A stretch of 64,000 nt of DNA from Sutcliffiella horikoshii DSM 8719 (GTDB lineage: Bacteria; Bacillota; Bacilli; Bacillales; Bacillaceae_I), in NCBI GenBank assembly GCA_001648575.1, contig LQXN01000063.1, forward strand, positions 124,001 to 188,000. Direction: 5' to 3'. Position 1 is the first letter of the stretch. Each line of letters opens with the position of its first letter. The notes beneath the pieces were generated by a model. That model made no database searches. It was not told the origin of the DNA and saw only the letters and a list, made by a program, of their open reading frames with translations. Positions 41,041 to 49,678 of this stretch are shown here, one piece after another. The position numbers and the translations under genes are program-made.

Positions 41041-41068
41041 TTGAAAAGTTTTAAAAATGTATTAAAAT
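41041..41068 (+). promoter_or_regulatory. sigma-A promoter of the YjiH gene
   Basis: TTGAAA (41041-41046), 16-base spacer, TAAAAT (41063-41068), 40 bases before the start codon. Confidence 0.65.
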
Positions 41069-41107
41069 GACTAACGTTGCATATTTACACACGAGGAGAT
41101 TATTACA

Positions 41108-42460
41108 TTGAAAAACCATTCATTCAGAACCGAGGATATATTAAAATTCATCATACCATCACTTATCGGGATCGGTTTGTTCATGTTTCCGGTTATGTAT
41201 AAAGACGAATTGACGATTCCAATCGCAATTCTTGCCAAGCTGCTGGGCAACTTGCTTGGTGATACCATCCCAGCCATCATGACCGCGATCATCACCATTA
41301 CAGCACTGGCTACGGTTCTTACTAAGATCGTCAAGCCTTCCTTTACAAAAAGGGACAGCTTCTTTAATAATCTCTTGAATGTCTCCATCTTCTGGACAGT
41401 CGTCAGGGTCCTGGCAATGTTCATCGCCATCATGACCTTATTTGAAATCGGCCCGGAAGTCGTATGGAGTGAAGTGACAGGTGCTGTCATTCTTTTTGAT
41501 TTACTGCCTGTCCTATTGACCGTCTTCCTTTTTGCCGGTCTGTTTCTGCCATTATTATTGAACTTCGGACTTTTAGAACTTTTCGGTGCCTTACTTACCA
41601 AAATCATGCGCCCTCTATTTAAGTTGCCGGGTCGCTCCTCCATCGATGCGCTTGCATCTTGGCTTGGAGACGGAACAATAGGGGTCCTTCTAACAAGCAA
41701 ACAATATGAGGAAGGCTATTATACAAAGCGTGAGGCAGCAGTCATTGCAACCACATTCTCCATCGTGTCCATCACATTCAGTTTAGTGGTAATCACACAA
41801 GTAAAACTTGGCAGTATGTTCATTCCGTTCTATATTACAATCGGTGTTGCCGGATTTATAGCAGCGATCATCATGCCACGTATCCCTCCGTTATCCCGAA
41901 AGCCGGATACGTACTATAATGGCGAAGAAAAAGAGGAGAAAGACCTGATTCCAGCAGGCTATTCTCCACTGAAATGGGGCTACACCCAAGCAGTGGACCG
42001 CGCTGCAAAAAATAAAAGCGCCGGGAAATTCTTCCGCGATGGCGGCCGAAATGTCCTTGATATGTGGATGGGTGTTGCACCGATCGTCATGACATTCGGT
42101 ACGATCGCACTTATTTTGGCGGAGAATACGAAATTATTCGTGTACCTTGGCATGCCTTTCATTCCGATATTGGAACTATTGCAAATACCAGATGCAGCCA
42201 GAGCTTCTGAATCGCTTATCGTCGGATTTGCTGACATGTTCCTGCCAGCGCTGTTGGCAACAGAGATTCCAAGTGAGTTGACACGCTTCGTCGTGGCAGC
42301 CGTTTCTGTCACACAGCTGATTTATTTATCAGAGGTCGGGGGCGTTATCTTAGGCTCTAAAGTACCAGTTAAGCTATGGGAAATGTTTGTCATCTATATC
42401 CTGCGTACTTTGATTACATTACCAGTGATTGCGTTGATGGCGCATTTATTCTTCTTTTAA
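41108..42460 (+). CDS. YjiH family membrane protein (nucleoside recognition domain)
   Basis: 450 residues with about nine membrane segments, including two Gate (nucleoside-recognition) regions. SIDALASWLGDGTIGVLLTSKQYEEGYYTKREA is typical of the YjiH family when read over its key residues. It is probably a transporter; the substrate is not known. TTG start nine bases after GAGGAG. Monocistronic with its own promoter and terminator. Confidence 0.85.
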   Translation: MKNHSFRTEDILKFIIPSLIGIGLFMFPVMYKDELTIPIAILAKLLGNLLGDTIPAIMTAIITITALATVLTKIVKPSFTKRDSFFNNLLNVSIFWTVVRVLAMFIAIMTLFEIGPEVVWSEVTGAVILFDLLPVLLTVFLFAGLFLPLLLNFGLLELFGALLTKIMRPLFKLPGRSSIDALASWLGDGTIGVLLTSKQYEEGYYTKREAAVIATTFSIVSITFSLVVITQVKLGSMFIPFYITIGVAGFIAAIIMPRIPPLSRKPDTYYNGEEKEEKDLIPAGYSPLKWGYTQAVDRAAKNKSAGKFFRDGGRNVLDMWMGVAPIVMTFGTIALILAENTKLFVYLGMPFIPILELLQIPDAARASESLIVGFADMFLPALLATEIPSELTRFVVAAVSVTQLIYLSEVGGVILGSKVPVKLWEMFVIYILRTLITLPVIALMAHLFFF

Positions 42461-42474
42461 TAGCACGTTAATAA

Positions 42475-42521
42475 AGCTATCCGGAGGGTTCTTTTTAAGG
42501 ACCTTTGGATAGCTTTTTTAT
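42475..42521 (+). terminator. terminator of the YjiH gene
   Basis: AAAGCTATCC pairs with GGATAGCTTT around an inner GGTTC/GACC pairing, then TTTTTT. Confidence 0.88.
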
Positions 42522-42534
42522 ATCTTATTTTAAG

Positions 42535-42628
42535 GGTTTGTTAAACACCGCTGTTTATTTTTGCACTAGGGTTCGGTTTTCCTAGGGGCGTTTGGGAGTC
42601 TTCGCCTATTGGTCCAATCAACAGCTAG
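42535..42628. repeat. degenerate remnant of the second repeat type
   Basis: GGAGTCTTCGCCTATTGG and CCAATCAACAGC (42597-42628) are the reverse complement of the left end of the nested repeat at 29413. Before it is GTTAAACACCGCT (42539-42552), also found at 37488-37501 in the crr leader. It looks like a truncated, decayed copy. Confidence 0.6.
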
Positions 42629-42669
42629 GTTGCTGCAAAAATCATCAGTATACTTTAACAACACCTTTT

Positions 42670-43626
42670 TTATAATACTTTCTGTCCTTCTCTAAGACTC
42701 TCCAGCTCTCTTCCAAGTAATTTCGCAAGCTCGAGCATTCCGTACTTACCTGCAGCTTTCTCGGCGTCCGCATTATAGTTTGTGTTCGTGTTGACATCAT
42801 AGGTATAGATGACGTCATTTTTGTCCCGGATGAATTCAATGCCAGCTACTTGTATATTGTTGGCTTGCAGGAAATCTTCGTATTTTTTTATGATTGGGTC
42901 GGCAAAGCCTTCCACGATACGGAATTTCGGTTTTTCCTCTACTTCTTCGCCTACCGGACAGAAAAGGTCGCCGATTTGGCAGGCATCAGCCGGGCACAGC
43001 TCAAACCCTTCTGATGTATCGACCTGGACCGCATAGACAAATTTGCCACCGATGAATTCACAACGGGTGATAAATGGTTCCGGTGCCTGGATGTATTCCT
43101 GGATGAGTGTAATCCCATCCACAGGTTCTTCGAAATCCGGTCCATATAGATATTCTTCTAGCGAGGAAGTGGAGTGGAATAATTGTACTCCAAGCCCTTT
43201 TCCTGCGCGATTGTGCTTTGTAATAAAAGAATCTGAACCGATTCGTTTGGCAGCCTGCAAAATATTTGTCTTCCCGACCGCAGCAATGGTCTTCGGAGTT
43301 TTCACTCCTGCCTTTTCAAGTGCCGTGTACTGGTTCACCTTGCTCAATTCAAGCTGAAGGGCACGGGATCCGTTCAACACTTTCCTATCATGGTGCTCAA
43401 GCCATGCAAGCACTGCTCCCGTGAGTTCTGGAGCATATCGGTGATTCCTGGTATGGGAGGAAGCGCTCATTCTATTGTAGAATACGCCTTCAGGTGGCGC
43501 TTCTGTCAATGGTACCACCCCTTCGTCCAAATGCCATTCTTCATAGGCAAGTTCCAATTCTTGCAATCTATTTGTAAGATGTGTCGTCCATTCGCTATTT
43601 TCATGAATGATATAGATTTTTGCCAC
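42670..43626 (-). CDS. ATP-grasp ligase, RimK-like
   Basis: 318 residues. The ATP-grasp core is visible: FITKHNRAGKGLGVQLF, LIQEYIQAPEPFITRCEFIGGK, and VAGIEFIRD with a C-terminal TYDVNTNTNYN for the metal and phosphate ligands. Related proteins are called alpha-L-glutamate ligase, but the acceptor cannot be read. The start is GTG at 43626, eight bases after GGAGG. It follows the SfnG-like gene by 39 bases, so it is cotranscribed from the S-box leader. Confidence 0.85.
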   Translation of the reverse strand: MAKIYIIHENSEWTTHLTNRLQELELAYEEWHLDEGVVPLTEAPPEGVFYNRMSASSHTRNHRYAPELTGAVLAWLEHHDRKVLNGSRALQLELSKVNQYTALEKAGVKTPKTIAAVGKTNILQAAKRIGSDSFITKHNRAGKGLGVQLFHSTSSLEEYLYGPDFEEPVDGITLIQEYIQAPEPFITRCEFIGGKFVYAVQVDTSEGFELCPADACQIGDLFCPVGEEVEEKPKFRIVEGFADPIIKKYEDFLQANNIQVAGIEFIRDKNDVIYTYDVNTNTNYNADAEKAAGKYGMLELAKLLGRELESLREGQKVL

Positions 43627-43665
43627 GATGTCTGCCTCCATTTTTTTAAAAGTTTTCCGTTGATG

Positions 43666-44718
43666 TCATGCTTTGGCAAGCTCTTCCGCTTGAGGGTGTA
43701 CAAGTGGCATGACCTGCTTGGCAAAGCGCTCCATCTCCTCAAGTTGTGGGGAGAACTGCAATAATAATAAGTCCACGCCTGCCTGTTCATATTCTTTTAC
43801 CCTGGCGGCAATTTGTTCTGGCGTGCCAACAAGGTTAGGACGCAATCCTCTATTGGATACGGAATAATCCTGAAGCTGCAGCTGCTGTTCTAATTGGGAT
43901 TTGCTTGTAAAATCCTTGAAGCCTGCATATGCATCCGACTCCTTCACCTCTGTAATCCGCGCAAGTTCGGCCTGCGCCTCTTCCTCTGTATCCCTGCAAA
44001 TGACATAAGCGGCCATCCCAAAGGATTGAAAGGGTTGGTTGGAAGTCTCCGCTCTCTTCTCTTTCATACTAGCAATTTTTGCCGCCACTTCTTCCACAGT
44101 TCCGCCATGCATCACATAGGCATCGCAGTGGGAGGCGATGACCTCTTTGCCTTTCGGACTTTCCCCGCCTGCATAAAGAATGGGATTCGGGCGTTGAACT
44201 GGCTTAGGAAAAAGTTTTGTATCTTTCAATTGATAATATTTTCCGTCATAGCTGAATGAGTCTTCTGTCCATAACCCTTTGAGCACATCGATGAACTCCT
44301 TAGTGCGGTCGTAGCGTTCGTCATGTTCCGTGAAGATCCCTCCATATTGACGCGCCTCCTCCTCCCACCAAGCAGAGACGACATTCAAGGTAAAACGTCC
44401 GTTGCTGATATGATCAATGTTCGCCGTTGCTTTTGCTGCAATTGCCGGATTATGAAATCCCGGTCTGATCGCGGTCATAATCTCAATTTTTTCAGTAACA
44501 GCAGCCAATGCCGCAGCCGTCGACCAAGCTTCAAGTGTATCTTCCTGAGGGCCTTTAATATCATTCAAAAATAACTCTGCAATCAAGGTTGTATCGAATC
44601 CTAGTTTTTCAGCCTGCTGAATCACTTTTTTTGCATAATCAAATGTCGGGGGCATCTGTTCGTCCTCCACATTTCGTAACCATCCACCGAATATAGGCAA
44701 CCAAAATCCAAACTTCAT
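43666..44718 (-). CDS. FMNH2-dependent monooxygenase, SfnG-like
   Basis: 350 residues of the bacterial luciferase-like (LLM) family. FGFWLPIFGGWLRNVEDE, AELFLNDIKGPQEDTLEAWS, RPGFHNPAIAAK and SAWWEEEARQYGG are close to dimethyl-sulfone monooxygenase SfnG. It would oxidise a C1/C2 sulfone or sulfonate to release sulfite. The SAM-I riboswitch upstream shows that it is expressed under sulfur or methionine limitation. The ATG at 44718 follows GGGGGAAG. No reductase or sulfonate ABC transporter gene is here, so reduced flavin must come from elsewhere. Confidence 0.88.
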   Translation of the reverse strand: MKFGFWLPIFGGWLRNVEDEQMPPTFDYAKKVIQQAEKLGFDTTLIAELFLNDIKGPQEDTLEAWSTAAALAAVTEKIEIMTAIRPGFHNPAIAAKATANIDHISNGRFTLNVVSAWWEEEARQYGGIFTEHDERYDRTKEFIDVLKGLWTEDSFSYDGKYYQLKDTKLFPKPVQRPNPILYAGGESPKGKEVIASHCDAYVMHGGTVEEVAAKIASMKEKRAETSNQPFQSFGMAAYVICRDTEEEAQAELARITEVKESDAYAGFKDFTSKSQLEQQLQLQDYSVSNRGLRPNLVGTPEQIAARVKEYEQAGVDLLLLQFSPQLEEMERFAKQVMPLVHPQAEELAKA

Positions 44719-44759
44719 CTCATACTTCCCCCTAATATTTGTGTATGTAGACAAACAAA

Positions 44760-44902
44760 AAAACCTCTCGATAAGAAGAAGTTTGAGTATGATCCCGTAA
44801 CATCCACTTATCTCTCAAGAACGCTTGTCTTGCTGGAATTGGCACCACTTGCATGGTTGCCGGGTTTCATAGGGCCAGTCCCTCCACCTCTCTTGATAAG
44901 AA
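44760..44902 (-). ncRNA. SAM-I riboswitch (S-box leader)
   Basis: On the minus strand the leader begins CTTATCAAGAGAGGTGGAGG and continues GACTGGCCC, ATGAAACCCGGCAACC, GTGGTGCCAATTCCAGC and GAGAGATAAG, the conserved SAM-I aptamer with its P1 to P4 stems. The aptamer covers about 44807-44902. The expression platform with ATCGAGAGG and a U tract ends at about 44760, 40 bases before the SfnG-like start. SAM binding should terminate transcription. Confidence 0.95.
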
Positions 44903-45042
44903 AACTTACTATTCAATTATTATTAATTGCATTAATCCTATCATGAAACTTGGAAATGGACAAGTCTTTCGTATAACTAAATATATACGGGGTTCTTTAT
45001 ATTTTATTTGCATAATGGTAATTAATGCCCGGAGAAATCACG

Positions 45043-45070
45043 AAAAACGCCATCCAAAATTGGATGGCGC
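45043..45070 (-). terminator. terminator of the lipoprotein gene
   Basis: CGCCATCCA pairs with TGGATGGCG, with a U tract on the minus strand. Confidence 0.88.
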
Positions 45071-45085
45071 TTCTCTTAAATACTG

Positions 45086-45586
45086 TTACTGCAAGTCTTT
45101 TTCAAAATTTGGCGCATGCAAGCCTGCTGTTTCAAAAGTAGCTCTAATTTTCTCGTGAAAATTCTGCAGTGCTGCATCCATTTCTTCTAAGTCAGAACCA
45201 TCTGCCAATGTTGCGGCACGTTCTTCGAAATATATGGCCAATAATTCGATGGAATCCTTCATGTCCGTCTGAAGGGAATCATTCAAGCTTTCAGGGATTT
45301 CTATCCCGCGGAGTTCGTTTGCTATTCGGTTGCTTGCTTTCACCGCTACTTTGAGGTCTCCATCACCTTCTGATCTTTCATAGGCTGTTACTGGTTCAAG
45401 GTGTGTGCGGATGGTTTGAATCATTTCCATCTGTATATTCATAAGGACTGTTACCGTTTCTCCACTCTGGTCAGCATTCTCAGCAACCTTTTCTGAGTCG
45501 GCATTGTCCACTTTATTTGATTCCTCTGTGCATGCAGATAGGACGATTATAAAAACAAGTATTAAAGAAAAAATCCACTTTTTCAT
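45086..45586 (-). CDS. hypothetical lipoprotein, 166 residues
   Basis: The N-terminus is a lipoprotein signal: MKKWIFSLILVFIIVLSAC, with the lipobox LSAC. After an acidic, Asn/Asp/Ser-rich linker comes an all-helical domain of about 120 residues without a motif I recognise. The start is the ATG at 45586, eight bases after AAGGAG. It is read away from the maltose operon and is separated from the S-box by its own terminator. Function unknown. Confidence 0.85.
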   Translation of the reverse strand: MKKWIFSLILVFIIVLSACTEESNKVDNADSEKVAENADQSGETVTVLMNIQMEMIQTIRTHLEPVTAYERSEGDGDLKVAVKASNRIANELRGIEIPESLNDSLQTDMKDSIELLAIYFEERAATLADGSDLEEMDAALQNFHEKIRATFETAGLHAPNFEKDLQ

Positions 45587-45750
45587 ATTCAAATCTCCTT
45601 TACTTCATCATTACGGAAATAGTGTACTTGTTTTCTTGCCCACTGTATAGAGCTAACTGTATTGTTAGATTCTTCAAATAATTTTTTTGATATAATTTCA
45701 TCACATTTATATATTCCTTGTTAATTTTCTATTAAAATAATATTTTCTTC

Positions 45751-45779
45751 TTGCATTGTCACCTTACATCTCTTACAAT
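45751..45779 (+). promoter_or_regulatory. sigma-A promoter of malT-mapP
   Basis: TTGCAT (45751-45756), 17-base spacer, TACAAT (45774-45779), about 100 bases before the start codon. Confidence 0.78.
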
Positions 45780-45786
45780 AGGAAAA

Positions 45787-45800
45787 TGCAAACGGTTGCA
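45787..45800 (+). promoter_or_regulatory. LacI-family operator at the malT start site
   Basis: TGCAAACGGTTGCA is a near-perfect palindrome of the type bound by LacI/MalR regulators. It lies over the expected transcription start, a repressing position. No LacI-family regulator gene is in the window. Confidence 0.65.
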
Positions 45801-45826
45801 CTAGGTGTGCACTTATTTACAGAAAA

Positions 45827-45842
45827 ATGAATTCGTTTTCAT
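45827..45842 (+). promoter_or_regulatory. cre-like box in the malT leader
   Basis: ATGAATTCGTTTTCAT fits the CcpA box at 14 of 16 positions and is symmetrical. It is about 40 bases after the expected start. Confidence 0.55.
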
Positions 45843-45881
45843 CCAAAAATAGAAACCTTTATAGAAAGAAGGCTGTTTAAA

Positions 45882-47525
45882 ATGAGGAACTTTTTGTCTT
45901 TTGATTTCTGGCAGAAATTCGGTAAAGCTTTGTTGGTAGTGGTTGCAGTTATGCCTGCTGCTGGTATTATGATTTCTCTTGGTAAGTTGGTTGGCATGAC
46001 CGGTGGAGACATGGCTCTTGTGCAAACGATTGCAAGAGTAATGGAAGATATCGGTTGGGGTATCATTACCAACTTGCATGTATTATTCGCGGTTGCCATT
46101 GGTGGCTCGTGGGCGAAAGAACGTGCAGGCGGAGCTTTCGCTGCATTGATTGCATTCGTTCTTATCAACCGTATCACTGGTGCGATCTTTGGAGTTAACA
46201 ATGGTATGGTAGCTGATCCTGAAGCTACTTTCACTACACTTTTTGGACAAGAATTAGTTGTTGGTGATTACTTCACCACTGTATTAGGTGCTCCAGCGTT
46301 AAACATGGGAGTATTCGTTGGTATTATTGCCGGTTTCCTTGGCGCAAATCTATTCAATAAATTTTACAACTATAGTAAATTACCAGATTCCCTATCATTC
46401 TTTAACGGTAAGCGTTTCGTACCATTCGTTGTAATTGGTGGTTCTGTAATCGCTGGTGTTGTGCTTAGTGTTGTTTGGCCGTTCATTCAAGGATTATTGA
46501 ATGATTTTGGCGTTTGGATCGCTTCTTCTAGAGACAGCGCGCCAATCATTGCACCATTCATTTTCGGTGCGCTTGAACGTTTGTTATTGCCATTTGGACT
46601 GCATCATATGTTGACGGTTCCGATGAACTACACATCACTGGGTGGAACGTACACTATTTTAACTGGCGGCAGCGCTGGTTCAGTCGTAGCAGGTCAAGAT
46701 CCATTATGGTTGGCTTGGATTGCCGACCTAAACAACTTTCTGGCAGCTGGTGACACAGAGTCTTATGAAGCGCTTCTACGCGAAGTGGTGCCTGCTCGAT
46801 TTAAAGTTGGCCAAATGATCCTTTCTTGTGCCGCGTTGATCGGTATTGCTTATGCGATGTACCGCAATGTGGACAAGGATAAGCGCAAGAAGTACAAGTC
46901 CATGTTCTTATCTGCAGGACTTGCGGTATTCTTGACTGGTGTTACAGAGCCAATCGAATTCATGTTTATGTTTGCCGCTCCTGTGTTATATGTTATTTAT
47001 GCGATCATGACAGGACTTGCTTTTGCCATTGTTGATATTATCGACATCCGTGTTCATGCTTTCGGAGTGATTGAGTTATTGACCCGTACACCGATGATTG
47101 TAAAAGCTGGCTTATGGGTGGACCTGATGAACTTTGTGATTGCATGTCTCGTATTCTTCGGATTGAACTTTGCGGTAGCGAACTTCATGATCAAGAAATT
47201 CAACTTCCCTACTCCTGGACGTAATGGAAACTATATCGAGCAAGAAGAAGGCGCTGGTAACGGTGCGGCAGCAAATGTACAAGCGGATTCCTTGGCACCT
47301 ACAATCATCGAATTGCTTGGTGGAGCGGAAAATATTGAAGACGTGGATGCATGTATGACTCGTCTTCGTGTAACAGTATTAGATAGAGAAAAGGTTGCAA
47401 ATGAAGCTGCATGGAAAGAAAAAGGCGCGCTTGGACTGATTGTGAAGGACCGCGGTGTACAAGCGATCTACGGACCGAAAGCAGATGTAATCAAATCTGA
47501 TATTCAAGACTTGTTGGGAGCGTAA
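45882..47525 (+). CDS. malT: PTS EIICB, maltose/glucose family (MalT-like)
   Basis: 547 residues. The EIIC domain comes first (about ten membrane segments, with PFGLHHMLTVPMNYTSLG and FLTGVTEPIEFMFMFAAP), then a linker, then EIIB with the phosphocysteine in DACMTRLRV (about Cys491). No EIIA. The order C-B and the downstream phosphatase gene match maltose-PTS operons of enterococci, where the product is maltose 6'-phosphate; glucose or another glucoside cannot be excluded. The phosphate could come from the EIIA at 36.8 kb. Confidence 0.85.
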   Translation: MRNFLSFDFWQKFGKALLVVVAVMPAAGIMISLGKLVGMTGGDMALVQTIARVMEDIGWGIITNLHVLFAVAIGGSWAKERAGGAFAALIAFVLINRITGAIFGVNNGMVADPEATFTTLFGQELVVGDYFTTVLGAPALNMGVFVGIIAGFLGANLFNKFYNYSKLPDSLSFFNGKRFVPFVVIGGSVIAGVVLSVVWPFIQGLLNDFGVWIASSRDSAPIIAPFIFGALERLLLPFGLHHMLTVPMNYTSLGGTYTILTGGSAGSVVAGQDPLWLAWIADLNNFLAAGDTESYEALLREVVPARFKVGQMILSCAALIGIAYAMYRNVDKDKRKKYKSMFLSAGLAVFLTGVTEPIEFMFMFAAPVLYVIYAIMTGLAFAIVDIIDIRVHAFGVIELLTRTPMIVKAGLWVDLMNFVIACLVFFGLNFAVANFMIKKFNFPTPGRNGNYIEQEEGAGNGAAANVQADSLAPTIIELLGGAENIEDVDACMTRLRVTVLDREKVANEAAWKEKGALGLIVKDRGVQAIYGPKADVIKSDIQDLLGA

Positions 47526-47531
47526 TAAACG

Positions 47532-48326
47532 ATGAAACTACTAACCCTAAACTGCCACTCTTGGCAGGAAGAGAACCAAATGGAAAAGATACAGCATATC
47601 GCCCACGCCATTAAGGAACAAGCATACGATGTCATCGCTCTTCAGGAGGTTAGTCAGAGCATCGATGCAGAAGTGGTAACAGGTAACATTAAGCAAAACA
47701 ATTTCGGCCTTGTTTTACAGCAAGAGCTTGAGAAGCTTGGAGTGTCAGACTACGGGTTAGTCTGGGACTTCGCCCATATGGGATATGATACGTACGAGGA
47801 AGGCCTTGCCATATTGACTCGCCATCCCATTAAAAAGACCCATTCCTTCTTTGTATCGAAAAGTACGGACACCGACTTCTGGAAAACACGTAAAATTGTC
47901 GGTGTGACCGTTGAAGTGCAAGGTGAGGAGTTGTCCTTTTATACATGTCATCTAGGTTGGTGGAGTGATGAAGAGGAGCCAGCAAAGCATCAGATGGAAC
48001 AGCTTCTTCATAATGTGCAGGGAACAGAACCTTACTTCCTGATGGGTGATTTTAATAATAGCGCCCATATTAAAGGAGAGGGCTATGAGTTCCTAACGTC
48101 TACAGCCCGGCTGCACGATACGTATTTGCTGGCTTCTGAAAAGGATTCAGGAGTGACGGTGGAAGGAAAGATTGCTGGTTGGGATGACAACAAACAGGAT
48201 TTGCGAATCGACTTAATCCTGGCAAGCTGCCCTTTTAACGTCACTTCTTCCAATGTTGTTTTTAACGGAAACAACAGAGAGGTTGTATCGGACCATTATG
48301 GGGTGGAAGTCACCCTGAAAGTATAG
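47532..48326 (+). CDS. mapP: endonuclease/exonuclease/phosphatase family, MapP-like maltose 6'-phosphate phosphatase
   Basis: 264 residues. The metal-dependent phosphoesterase motifs are present: LTLNCHSWQEEN, ALQEVSQ, LMGDFNNSAH and the final SDHYGVEVTL. MapP of Enterococcus faecalis, from the same family, removes the phosphate from maltose 6'-phosphate so that intracellular maltose can be used. The gene follows the PTS permease by six bases, the same arrangement. DNase-like activity is the alternative but is unlikely in this context. Confidence 0.82.
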   Translation: MKLLTLNCHSWQEENQMEKIQHIAHAIKEQAYDVIALQEVSQSIDAEVVTGNIKQNNFGLVLQQELEKLGVSDYGLVWDFAHMGYDTYEEGLAILTRHPIKKTHSFFVSKSTDTDFWKTRKIVGVTVEVQGEELSFYTCHLGWWSDEEEPAKHQMEQLLHNVQGTEPYFLMGDFNNSAHIKGEGYEFLTSTARLHDTYLLASEKDSGVTVEGKIAGWDDNKQDLRIDLILASCPFNVTSSNVVFNGNNREVVSDHYGVEVTLKV

Positions 48327-48357
48327 TCGATTTTTGACGTATTTCCTGGGAAAATGT

Positions 48358-48396
48358 AAAAAGGTGACCGGCATTTATTAGCTGTTCACCTTTTTT
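48358..48396. terminator. terminator of the malT-mapP operon
   Basis: AAAAAGGTGA pairs with TTCACCTTTTT, with T tract. Confidence 0.82.
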
Positions 48397-48437
48397 GTAT
48401 AGGCTCTTTTCGTAAACTTTGTTGCTAAAAAGGATAA

Positions 48438-49535
48438 TTATTTTGTAGCCGCAATGGCTTCTATTTCTGCTTGAATTTTCTTTGTCCACTCATCCACTAC
48501 TCCGTAATCCATTGCTTTGACGTAGATTTCCTCAAGTTTACCGTGCCATTCCTTTGCTTCTGCAAGTTTGCCGATTGCTTGTTGCATCGCTTCGGTATAG
48601 CGGTCTTTTACCGCGACAATGTCCTTATCATACCGTTCATCCGTCCCTTTTCGGATGGTGATATCATACATATCCACGATGCTGTCCCCATCTCGCTCCG
48701 GGAAGTATTCATGCGGGGCGGTGCTGTCAAAGATGGCAAAACCCAGTTCCCGGCAGATGATCATATCGAGACTATATGGATCAAAGCCGCAATGATAAAC
48801 TTCTACGTCATACCCCTTCTCTTCAGAAGCTCTAGCCAACTTTTTCAACATGGTCGATTTTCCAGAACCCGGCCGGCCTTTTATAAAGTAGCGATGTGTC
48901 AAGCCTTCTGTCAGGTTCGGTACGAAATCCTTTGCTCCAGCAGGAGTCGCAGCTCCAAGGAACCGATGCCTGACATCCGCCTTTTTATTCTGCCTCTTTC
49001 CTTGGAACAGTTGATCCACAAGATTCTCTGTAAGCTTATTTGCCGCGGCAAAGTTCATATTATGGATATAATATCTTTCCCAGTCATCATGTATTTTCAG
49101 GGCTCTTGCAAAGGTCTGATAAGCTGTTTGGTAGGCTTCTTTCTTTTTGGCAGCCAAATGTTGTATGTTCGTTTTCTGTTCCGCCAGCAATTTGGAGTCC
49201 CATGCCTCGCCAAGGTTGACGTATTCCTCCACTGCCCCCGGAGCCTTCGGTTCGATGACATGTGGCGCCGTCCCATCTACAATTCCAATGCCAAGCTCAC
49301 GGATGACCACACCGTCCACCGAGCTTGTATCAGATGAACAGTGAAGCAGTTCAATATCGTACCCTTTCTCATTCCAGACTTTCGCGACCTTTTTGATAAG
49401 CGATGATTTCCCTGTTCCTGGCCCGCCTTTTAAAATATAGATCCGGTCTAATCCTTCTATGTTCGATTCATAAAGGCTATAAAATCCACGCGCTGTATTT
49501 CCACCAGCATAATAGTTCAAAATTTTCCCTGCCAA
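48438..49535 (-). CDS. tandem P-loop ATPase (PRK06851 family)
   Basis: 365 residues built from two homologous halves. The first Walker A is ILKGGPGTGKSSLIKKVAK (near residue 35), the second FIKGRPGSGKSTMLKKLAR (near 220). Each is followed by a conserved block, LLHCSSDTSSVDGVVIRELG and YHCGFDPYSLDMIICRELG. Known members are called hypothetical ATPases. The start is taken as TTG at 49535 after AAGGGGTG (Met-Ala-Gly-Lys-Ile). Function unknown. Confidence 0.82.
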   Translation of the reverse strand: MAGKILNYYAGGNTARGFYSLYESNIEGLDRIYILKGGPGTGKSSLIKKVAKVWNEKGYDIELLHCSSDTSSVDGVVIRELGIGIVDGTAPHVIEPKAPGAVEEYVNLGEAWDSKLLAEQKTNIQHLAAKKKEAYQTAYQTFARALKIHDDWERYYIHNMNFAAANKLTENLVDQLFQGKRQNKKADVRHRFLGAATPAGAKDFVPNLTEGLTHRYFIKGRPGSGKSTMLKKLARASEEKGYDVEVYHCGFDPYSLDMIICRELGFAIFDSTAPHEYFPERDGDSIVDMYDITIRKGTDERYDKDIVAVKDRYTEAMQQAIGKLAEAKEWHGKLEEIYVKAMDYGVVDEWTKKIQAEIEAIAATK

Positions 49536-49635
49536 TATCTTACACCCCTTCAATGGTAGGTTATCTATCAATTGCGATTCTATTTAGCCTATGCGGAAGG
49601 GTTTGTTTGGGTGAAAGCCTAATTATGGTGGTGTA

Positions 49636-49672
49636 TAAAAAGAGCCGCACTCTTATTCTTAGAGTGCGGCCC
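49636..49672 (-). terminator. terminator of topB
   Basis: GCCGCACTC pairs with GAGTGCGGC, with a U tract on the minus strand, seven bases after the topB stop. Confidence 0.9.
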
Positions 49673-49678
49673 AGTTAG

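Noticed and set aside
44750-44910. T-box leader for the S-box region
   Set aside because: No AGGGTGGNACCGCG-type box. The sequence fits the SAM-I aptamer throughout.
47532-48326. Sphingomyelinase or secreted nuclease
   Set aside because: No signal peptide, and it is tightly coupled to a sugar PTS gene, so an intracellular sugar-phosphate phosphatase is more likely.
48471-49337. 288-residue plus-strand ORF opposite the P-loop ATPase gene
   Set aside because: Shadow frame. The minus strand has two Walker motifs and duplicated conserved blocks.
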